64,000 nucleotides of DNA, taken from Prevotella sp. (lineage in GTDB: Bacteria; Bacteroidota; Bacteroidia; Bacteroidales; Bacteroidaceae). The position numbers and the translations under genes are program-made. The stretch covers positions 1-64,000 of the forward strand of contig JAFSYY010000018.1 of the NCBI GenBank assembly GCA_017455845.1, given 5' to 3'. Within the stretch, counting starts at the first letter, position 1. Each line of letters begins with the position of its first letter. Below, piece after piece: positions 58,441-64,000 of this stretch. The notes below the pieces were generated by a model. The model was not told the origin of the DNA. It did not search any database and worked only from the letters and a program-made list of their open reading frames with translations.

Positions 58441-59841
58441 ATGAAAAAACTGTTTATAGAGACCTACGGATGCCAGATGAACGTGGCCGACTCGGAGGTG
58501 GTGGCCTCGGTGATGCAGATGGCAGGCTATGAGACATGCGACAGCGCAGACGAGGCCGATGCGGTGTTTCTGAACACCTGCTCGGTGCGCGACAATGCCG
58601 AGCAGAAGATCTATCACCGGCTGGAGGCGTTGAGGAAATTGAAAAATTTAAAAATTAAAAAAATAAAAAATGCAGCCCTCAACCCTCAACCCTCAGCCCT
58701 CATCATCGGCGTGCTGGGCTGTATGGCCGAACGGGTGAAGGAGACGCTCATCGACGACTATGGTGTAGACCTGGTGGCAGGACCCGATGCCAACCTCTCG
58801 CTGCCCGACCTGGTGGCACAGGCCGAACTGGGCTATAAGGCCATCAATATAGACCTGTCGACCACCGAGACCTACCGCGACGTGGTGCCTCAGCGCATAG
58901 GCCTGGGACATAAGATCGGCGGCTTCGTCAGCATTATGCGCGGCTGCAACAACTTCTGCCACTACTGCATAGTGCCCTATACCCGCGGACGGGAGCGCAG
59001 CCGCGACGTGGAGAGCATCCTGCGCGAGGTGCGCGACCTCAGGGACCGAGGCTTCAAGGAGGTGACGCTGCTGGGGCAGAACGTGAATAGTTATTGCTTT
59101 AAAAGGGATATAGGGGCTATAGATGCTATAGATGCTATAGAAACTATAGGCTTTCCTTCCTTGCTGCGCCGTGTGGCTGAAGAGGCGCCGGCAATGCGCA
59201 TCCGCTTCACCACCTCGCACCCCAAGGACATGAGCGACGAGACGCTGAGGGTTATCGCCGAGATGCCCAACGTGTGCAGGCATATACACCTGCCCGTGCA
59301 GAGCGGCAGCGACCGCATACTGAAACTGATGAACCGCAAATATACCCGCCAGTGGTACCTGGACCGCGTGGACGCCATACGCCGCATCATACCCGACTGC
59401 GGCCTCTCCACCGACATCTTCGTGGGCTATCACGACGAGACGGAGGAGGACCATCAACTAAGCCTGAGCCTCATGCGCGAGGTGCAGTACGACTCGGCAT
59501 TTATGTTCAAATACTCCGAGCGGCCGGGCACCTACGCCTCGAAACACCTGCCCGACAACGTGCCCGAAGAGGAGAAGATACGCCGCCTGAACGAACTCAT
59601 TGCCCTGCAGACGGAGATCTCCGCCCAGCAGAACAAGAAAGACGAGGGCAAGGTGTTCGACGTGCTGGTGGAGGGCTTCTCGAAGCGCTCGCGGGAGCAG
59701 ATGTGCGGCCGCACGGAGCAAAACAAAATGGTGGTCTTCGACAAGGAAAACCACCATATCGGCGAGACGGTGCGGGTGAAGATTACGGGCAGCACCAGTG
59801 CCACCCTGCTGGGAACCATCATTTCAGACCCCTGTCTTTAG
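58441..59841 (+). CDS. miaB: tRNA-2-methylthio-N6-dimethylallyladenosine synthase
   Basis: A 466-residue radical-SAM methylthiotransferase acting on A37 of tRNAs. The N-terminal domain (ETYGCQMNVADSE, FLNTCSVRDNAEQK, GVLGCMAERVK) binds one 4Fe-4S cluster. The radical-SAM motif MRGCNNFCHYCIVPYTRGRE binds the other, and a TRAM domain closes the protein. Two in-frame repeat inserts occur: residues about 65-88 (A-rich tract then CCCTCAA heptamers) and about 222-235 (GCTATAGAT units). The reading frame starts at 58441, just after the promoter. Confidence 0.93.
   Translation: MKKLFIETYGCQMNVADSEVVASVMQMAGYETCDSADEADAVFLNTCSVRDNAEQKIYHRLEALRKLKNLKIKKIKNAALNPQPSALIIGVLGCMAERVKETLIDDYGVDLVAGPDANLSLPDLVAQAELGYKAINIDLSTTETYRDVVPQRIGLGHKIGGFVSIMRGCNNFCHYCIVPYTRGRERSRDVESILREVRDLRDRGFKEVTLLGQNVNSYCFKRDIGAIDAIDAIETIGFPSLLRRVAEEAPAMRIRFTTSHPKDMSDETLRVIAEMPNVCRHIHLPVQSGSDRILKLMNRKYTRQWYLDRVDAIRRIIPDCGLSTDIFVGYHDETEEDHQLSLSLMREVQYDSAFMFKYSERPGTYASKHLPDNVPEEEKIRRLNELIALQTEISAQQNKKDEGKVFDVLVEGFSKRSREQMCGRTEQNKMVVFDKENHHIGETVRVKITGSTSATLLGTIISDPCL
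58636..58702. repeat. A-rich tract and CCCTCAA heptamers inside miaB
   Basis: AAATTTAAAAATT-like repeats, then CCCTCAA x3-4 (58676-58702); in frame, between two conserved Cys segments. Confidence 0.85.
59105..59150. repeat. GCTATAGAT nonamers inside miaB
   Basis: ATAGGGGCTATAGATGCTAT, then further GCTATAGA units, encoding AIDAIDAIETI; in frame after the radical-SAM core. Confidence 0.85.
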
Positions 59842-59870
59842 GACAACGACATCTGACACCGGCAACGCTA

Positions 59871-60563
59871 TCAGATTTCTTCCAAGGCATAATACTGATA
59901 GTCACGGACGATGCGCTGCAAGAAGGCGGCATCGTCTTTTTCTTTTCGTTCCACACCCAGTTTCTGCCGAACCTTACGCGACAGTTCAGCCATCTGCCTA
60001 ATGTCCTTGATGCCTATGGCCCGCGTGATAATCTCTACCTGCTCAAGCGACAGGTCGGCGGCCTGAGGATAGCGAGGACGGTAGTTCTGCATCAAGTAGT
60101 CGTACTCGTCAAGGCTCACCTGTATCTTCTTGTATTTCTCCTTCTTGATAACCACCGTGCCGGCCGCCATGTCGCCCAGACGCTGGTTGTTGCGCGAGAG
60201 GATCATTGCCAGCAGGCCCATGAAACTCGTGGCCGGGCCGTCAATCAGGTAGAGCAGCCAACGCATCAGGTAGGAGCCCAGCGTGGGCATGGTGCCGTCG
60301 AGTTTCACCACCTGCATCTTCATGGCCATCTTGCCCAGGCTCTGCCCTTGGTTGAAAATCTCGAACAGCAGGGTGTAGAACAGGGGCACCAGGGCAAGGA
60401 AGGTGATGATGTACCACTCGTTGCCAATATCCAGCGAGGTGACCAGCCATACGACCAGCACGATATAGGCCAGCATCACCACCCAGTCGATAATCTGTGC
60501 GAAGATGCGGTCGCCTACGCTGGCCACTGTGGGCTGTATGTTTACGTATTGTCCGGTAATCAT
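59871..60563 (-). CDS. RDD family membrane protein
   Basis: A 230-residue protein with three or four membrane helices and the RDD pattern (SVGDRIFAQIIDWVVML near the start, NQGQSLGKMAMKMQVV, RWLLYLIDGP), then a charged C-terminal tail. RDD proteins have been linked to ion exchange in some bacteria; the role here is unknown. In other Bacteroidota it accompanies MoxR clusters, but here it follows the cytidylyltransferase gene with a four-base overlap. Confidence 0.85.
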   Translation of the reverse strand: MITGQYVNIQPTVASVGDRIFAQIIDWVVMLAYIVLVVWLVTSLDIGNEWYIITFLALVPLFYTLLFEIFNQGQSLGKMAMKMQVVKLDGTMPTLGSYLMRWLLYLIDGPATSFMGLLAMILSRNNQRLGDMAAGTVVIKKEKYKKIQVSLDEYDYLMQNYRPRYPQAADLSLEQVEIITRAIGIKDIRQMAELSRKVRQKLGVERKEKDDAAFLQRIVRDYQYYALEEI

Positions 60564-61903
60564 ATCATCACGGTGTCTTTTTTCTGATAGAAATCGCTAA
60601 CGACGGCCACGATGGCATCCGACGTATGGGCGTCGACATAACTCTGCTGGCGACCCGACTGGATGGCCTTCATAAACGATACCAGTTCATAGCGCAGACC
60701 CTCGCCGTCCAACTGGTAGAAGTAGCGGCGGTTGTTGGCGGGATTCTCATAGCGCACCTCGAAATAGTCGGTCTTCCACCACGGCGCCGGCACGTAGATA
60801 TAGCCCTTGGTGCCGGAGACCACCAGCGAGCCTTCCGACTTCACACCCTGCCCCACCTTGAGCGAGGCCACGGCATGGGGATAGACGAACGCCACCTTGG
60901 TAAAGGTGTCGAAGTCGCCGTCTGCCTCCAGCAGGTGCGTGGCAATGGTCTTGCTCACATAGTCGGTGCCCAGCAACTGGAAGATGGGCAGCATGGCCGT
61001 GGGGCCCCAGGCGCTGATGCTGTTCCACAGGTGCGCCCTGCTGCTCTTCTCGGCTGCCTCCATGTTGGCCATGCTGGTGCAGGTGGCGTCTACCGACACG
61101 ATGTCGCCGATAGTGCCGCTCTTGGCCAGCAGCACCAGGCGCGAGTAGGCCGTGGAATAGGCCGTCTTCAGCGAGTCCGTCAGCAGGCAGCCTTTTTCGG
61201 CAGCCAGCAGGCGCAGGGCGTGCTGTTCTTCCGGCGTGATGGCGATGGGCGACTCGCACAGCACGTGGCAGCCCTGGCTCAGGGCCTGGCGTATGTGCTC
61301 GTAGTGCTTGCGCGGGTTGGAGATGACATAGACGGCGTCGCTCTTCGCTATCAGGTCGCCCAACTGGCTCATGGGCATCACCCGCTGGCGCAGGGTGTCC
61401 GACAGCAGCGCGGCATCCTCGGTACACACGCCGCTGATGTGCAGGCCGTTGACGTAGCGGCTCTCGCGCTCCACCTTATTTAATATAGGCGACTCACCGA
61501 TGAGGCCGAGGCGCAGGGCATGGTGCTCGCTGCGCAGGCCGCTGCTCGAGATACCCTCGGTACGGTCGAGATAGACCACCTCGCAAAACTCCTTCAGGTA
61601 GTCGAACTTCCCCTGCCAGTCGCTGCCTATGGCAAAGATGTCAACACCATAGCGGCGGATGTCGTCAATCTTCTGACCCTCGTATTCCTCAACGATAATC
61701 TCGTCGGCAATACCTGTGGCACGCACGGCCTCCAGACGCTCCATGAGCGACTGTTCGACATTGAGTTTGCCACGGGCCAGATCGAAACTGTCGGCTGTGA
61801 CACCCACTATCAGGTAGTCGCCCAACGCCTTCGCCCGCTCCAGCAGGCGAATATGACCGTAGTGCAGCAGGTCGTAAGTGCCGTATGTTATTACCTTTTT
61901 CAT
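60560..61903 (-). CDS. Fusion of a TagD-like cytidylyltransferase and a Gfo/Idh/MocA-type oxidoreductase
   Basis: A 447-residue two-domain protein. Residues 1-125 are a glycerol-3-phosphate cytidylyltransferase-like domain: ITYGTYDLLHYGHIRLLERA (HxGH) and DRTEGISSS. Residues about 130-447 resemble Gfo/Idh/MocA oxidoreductases (RLGLIGESPI, NPRKHYEHIRQAL, LCESPIAITPEEQ, C-terminal sheet). The predicted roles are CTP-dependent activation of a small phosphate or phosphonate and an NAD(P)-linked redox step. It lies between a class V aminotransferase and RDD in one operon, with licD divergent. The substrate is unknown. Confidence 0.82.
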   Translation of the reverse strand: MKKVITYGTYDLLHYGHIRLLERAKALGDYLIVGVTADSFDLARGKLNVEQSLMERLEAVRATGIADEIIVEEYEGQKIDDIRRYGVDIFAIGSDWQGKFDYLKEFCEVVYLDRTEGISSSGLRSEHHALRLGLIGESPILNKVERESRYVNGLHISGVCTEDAALLSDTLRQRVMPMSQLGDLIAKSDAVYVISNPRKHYEHIRQALSQGCHVLCESPIAITPEEQHALRLLAAEKGCLLTDSLKTAYSTAYSRLVLLAKSGTIGDIVSVDATCTSMANMEAAEKSSRAHLWNSISAWGPTAMLPIFQLLGTDYVSKTIATHLLEADGDFDTFTKVAFVYPHAVASLKVGQGVKSEGSLVVSGTKGYIYVPAPWWKTDYFEVRYENPANNRRYFYQLDGEGLRYELVSFMKAIQSGRQQSYVDAHTSDAIVAVVSDFYQKKDTVMI

Positions 61904-61910
61904 GTCACCA

Positions 61911-61936
61911 TAACTATGAACTATGAACTATGAACT
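61911..61936. repeat. AACTATG heptamers at the aminotransferase 3' end
   Basis: Three units encode the last residues (FIVHSS) and the stop of the aminotransferase gene. Confidence 0.85.
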
Positions 61937-63002
61937 GCCCAAGCGCAGCGACCAGCGCGCTATTGTCGTCCTTGGTCAGCGCACCCAGATGCCCTACGCG
62001 AAAGATCCTGTCGCGCAGGTCGCCGCCGTTCGGACAAACCCATATCTGGTATTTGTCCTTCAGCGTAGTAAAGATGTCATAGGCACTCGGCACCCCTGGC
62101 GCTCCATAACCCACCACCTCCAGCGAGGTGACACCGTTCTGCGGCGATGTGGTGGCCATGCGGAAAGGCAGCGCGGCAATCTTCGTGCGGAAGTCGAGGG
62201 CCAGGTCGCCGATGCGCCGCGTCTCGGCCTCCACGCCGCCCATGGTCTCTATCTCGTGCAGCCTACGGTTGATCTGTATCAGCGTCTGCACGGCAGGCGT
62301 AAACGGTGTCTGCCCGCGCTCGCCGTTCTTCAGCGCACTCTTCAGACTCAGGTACATGCACTGCTCCTCGTTCTCTTCCACACGCTGCAAGGCCCGCGGA
62401 GCCAGGACGATGACCGAGATGCCCGGCGGACAGGCCAGTGCCTTCTGCGAACCGGTAATCATCACGTCGGCACCCAGGGCGGCCATGTCGAACGCATCGG
62501 CCAGGAAGGTGCTGATGGCATCGACAATGAGCAGCAGACCGTTAGCCTTACAGAAACGGCTAATCATCGGCATGTCGTAGAGCATTCCCGTCGACGTCTC
62601 GCCCATGTTGACGAGCAAGGCAGTATAGTCCTGACCGTCGAAAGGTGCCAGATGAGCCTCCGTCAGCGGCTGACAGTAGTCCAGGCGGATCTCCGTATGG
62701 GGTATCTGGTGCAGTTGGCACATCTCCACAAAACGCTGGCCGAAAGAGCCGCCGTTCACCACAAGTGCCTTGTCGCGGCGGCTCAGCACATTCATCACCA
62801 CCGACTCCATGGAAGCCGTGCCCGAGCCCGTCATGAACGCCGCACGGCTGCCATCGGGAGCCTTGGAAAACTGAAGCATCAGCCGCTCGTTCTGCAGCAT
62901 CAATGCCGAAAACTCTGGCGTGCGGAAATAGGGCACCTGCTCGCTGCCTATAGCCCTGACAGCATCGCCCGACATCACCGGGCCAACAGTAAAGTTTAGC
63001 AT
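61914..63002 (-). CDS. Class V PLP aminotransferase, 2-aminoethylphosphonate/alanine-glyoxylate type
   Basis: A 362-residue fold-type I enzyme: FTVGPVMSGDAVRAIGSE, FMTGSGTASMESVVMNVL, ETSTGMLYDMP, VDAISTFLADAFDM, and the Schiff-base Lys in ITGSQKALACPPG. The closest groups are 2-aminoethylphosphonate:pyruvate and alanine:glyoxylate aminotransferases. The start at 63002 follows a purine-rich leader and the -7 element at 63033-63040. The C-terminal residues are repeat-derived. The context suggests it aminates a precursor that the fused downstream enzyme activates. Confidence 0.83.
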   Translation of the reverse strand: MLNFTVGPVMSGDAVRAIGSEQVPYFRTPEFSALMLQNERLMLQFSKAPDGSRAAFMTGSGTASMESVVMNVLSRRDKALVVNGGSFGQRFVEMCQLHQIPHTEIRLDYCQPLTEAHLAPFDGQDYTALLVNMGETSTGMLYDMPMISRFCKANGLLLIVDAISTFLADAFDMAALGADVMITGSQKALACPPGISVIVLAPRALQRVEENEEQCMYLSLKSALKNGERGQTPFTPAVQTLIQINRRLHEIETMGGVEAETRRIGDLALDFRTKIAALPFRMATTSPQNGVTSLEVVGYGAPGVPSAYDIFTTLKDKYQIWVCPNGGDLRDRIFRVGHLGALTKDDNSALVAALGQFIVHSS

Positions 63003-63032
63003 CTCTTCTTCTCGCTTTTGATTTTTTCTCTG

Positions 63033-63040
63033 CAAAAATA
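63033..63040 (-). promoter_or_regulatory. -7 promoter element of the aminotransferase operon
   Basis: TATTTTTG on the minus strand, 30 bases before the start at 63002. Confidence 0.65.
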
Positions 63041-63084
63041 CAAAACTTTTTTGAACAGAACGTCATATATGTAAAAAAAATGAT

Positions 63085-63092
63085 TAACTTTG
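63085..63092 (+). promoter_or_regulatory. -7 promoter element of licD
   Basis: TAACTTTG fits TAnnTTTG; 38 bases before the licD ATG, followed by a heptamer tract. Confidence 0.65.
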
Positions 63093-63099
63093 CAAAATA

Positions 63100-63134
63100 A
63101 TTATGAATTATGAATTGTGAATTCTGAATTATGC
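63100..63134 (+). repeat. Five heptamers between promoter and licD start
   Basis: ATTATGA x2, ATTGTGA, ATTCTGA, ATTATGC. The ATG of licD is inside the fifth unit, so tract length sets the leader length. Confidence 0.9.
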
Positions 63135-64000
63135 ATAAGATAAGAGAGAAGCAAGGCTACGAACTGGATCCCGCACTCCAGGAACTGTGGCAGGTGCAAC
63201 TAGACCTGCTTGAGAAACTCATCGACGTGTGCCAAAGGCACGGACTGCGCTGCTGGGTGGACAGCGGCACACTGCTCGGAGCAGTGCGACATAAGGGATT
63301 CATTCCCTGGGACAACGATGTCGATGTGGCTATGCCACGCGACGACTACGACCAACTTATCAAGATGGCCGACGAGGAGTTCAGCCACCCCTTCTTCCTC
63401 CAGTCGGCATATACCGATACCGACTACTACCGCAGCCATGCACAACTGCGCATGAACGGCACCACGGCCATCAGGCCCAGCGACTGCTTCCAGCCATTCC
63501 ATCAGGGAATCTTCCTAGACATCTTTCCCATCGACGGACTGTCGCCCGACAAAGCGGCCATGGACAAGGCACTGAAGACCAACCGCCGCATACTGCGCTT
63601 CCTGAAGGCCAAGAACACCAACATCATCTATTCCGGCCGCCTGACGCTGGTGTTCAGGAAGATGAAGGCACGAAGGACGGTGGCCAAACGCGGATGGGCG
63701 GCCATCTATGCAGAGGCCGAAGATGCCTTGCGACAGTTCAAGATGAGCGACTGCGAATATGTGTCTTACGGGGTGCCAAGATTTGTGTGCAAGAAAGACA
63801 TCTTCGACCAGACCGTCTGGCTGGACTACGAAGACCTCAAAGTGCCAGCACCAGCACGCTGGGACGAATACCTGCGGACGATGTATGGCGACGACTACAT
63901 GACGCCTATTAAAAGCCCTTACATGCACGGCAGCCTGGTCATCGACACGCACCGCGACTACCGCGAGGTGCTGCCGGAGGTACAACGCAACTACCGCCAG
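63131..64000 (+). CDS. LicD-family phosphotransferase (3' end beyond the window)
   Basis: The first 290 residues of a LicD protein, which moves a phospho-substituent such as phosphocholine from a CDP-carrier to a glycan. The nucleotidyltransferase-like core is clear: CWVDSGTLLGAVRHKGFIPW followed by DNDVDVAMPRDDY (about 42-73), with Asp45 and the Asp61/63/65 cluster as metal ligands, and FLDIFPIDGL further on. It is divergent from the aminotransferase and cytidylyltransferase genes, whose product may be its donor. The start codon is embedded in heptamers. Confidence 0.9.
   Translation, partial: MHKIREKQGYELDPALQELWQVQLDLLEKLIDVCQRHGLRCWVDSGTLLGAVRHKGFIPWDNDVDVAMPRDDYDQLIKMADEEFSHPFFLQSAYTDTDYYRSHAQLRMNGTTAIRPSDCFQPFHQGIFLDIFPIDGLSPDKAAMDKALKTNRRILRFLKAKNTNIIYSGRLTLVFRKMKARRTVAKRGWAAIYAEAEDALRQFKMSDCEYVSYGVPRFVCKKDIFDQTVWLDYEDLKVPAPARWDEYLRTMYGDDYMTPIKSPYMHGSLVIDTHRDYREVLPEVQRNYRQ

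Overview
The window comes from a Bacteroidota chromosome, most like Prevotella or a relative. The signs are: the Bacteroidetes sigma-ABfA -7 motif (TAnnTTTG) in front of more than twenty genes; a type III glutamine synthetase; a 2-oxoacid:ferredoxin oxidoreductase with a fused alpha subunit; three clustered FKBP isomerases; and DUF families largely restricted to Bacteroidota (DUF3822, DUF4350, DUF6057). No rRNA, prophage, transposase, integrase or CRISPR-Cas was seen. Most genes are housekeeping or envelope genes.

Layout. 0-10 kb: TrmH-family methylase, ComEC, GlnN, an RsbU/SpoIIE-type phosphatase, RseP and Dxr. 9.7-15.5 kb: PEP mutase (first step of phosphonate synthesis), PatB-type lyase, DUF3737, sirtuin, Dus. 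15.6-19.2 kb: GNAT-like protein, a small four-helix-bundle gene and ParE. 19.2-25 kb: a five-gene MacAB/TolC-type export operon. 25-31.6 kb: MoxR, DUF4350, DUF4129, a membrane protein and SpoIIM, with divergent DUF58. 31.6-35 kb: KorB and KorA separated by a foreign GxxExxY gene. 35-35.9 kb: an 845-bp non-coding stretch full of repeats. 36-44.8 kb: secreted proteins, CysS, tRNA-Arg(CCU), three FKBPs, Lrp, a frameshifted amidotransferase/dipeptidase, PurE, L34. 45-54.7 kb: DUF3943 protein, EF-P, glycosyltransferase, RadC, LpxH, a second four-helix gene, DUF59, lipoprotein, AckA-Pta. 54.8-64 kb: DUF6057, RsmD, DUF3822, MiaB, RDD, a cytidylyltransferase-oxidoreductase fusion, a class V aminotransferase, and a LicD gene that runs off the end. 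The PEP mutase and the last three could belong to one pathway that decorates a surface glycan, but this is inference.

The striking feature is the repeat landscape, which cuts across the genes. (1) Tracts of 7-bp tandem units occur at about twenty loci, between and inside genes; the unit differs from place to place. (2) Three AT-rich single-gene cassettes (two four-helix/S23-like genes and one GxxExxY gene) sit tightly between housekeeping genes and are enclosed by inverted copies of such tracts. Gene-less versions sit inside glnN, beside ackA and after DUF4129. The plan resembles the stem-loop intervening sequences of 23S rRNA, which carry the same four-helix family, but here it is in protein-coding operons. 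(3) Arrays with an exact 22-bp period, made of 17-bp dyads, occur twice with conserved unit order; a different 22-bp array lies in the 35-kb gap next to sequence also found beside array 2. (4) A 27-bp palindrome-plus-tail element is inserted in frame in at least five proteins and has been amplified in tandem with periods divisible by three. (5) A six-copy heptamer tract breaks a C26 amidotransferase/M19 dipeptidase fusion; one more unit would restore the frame, so the locus may be phase-variable.
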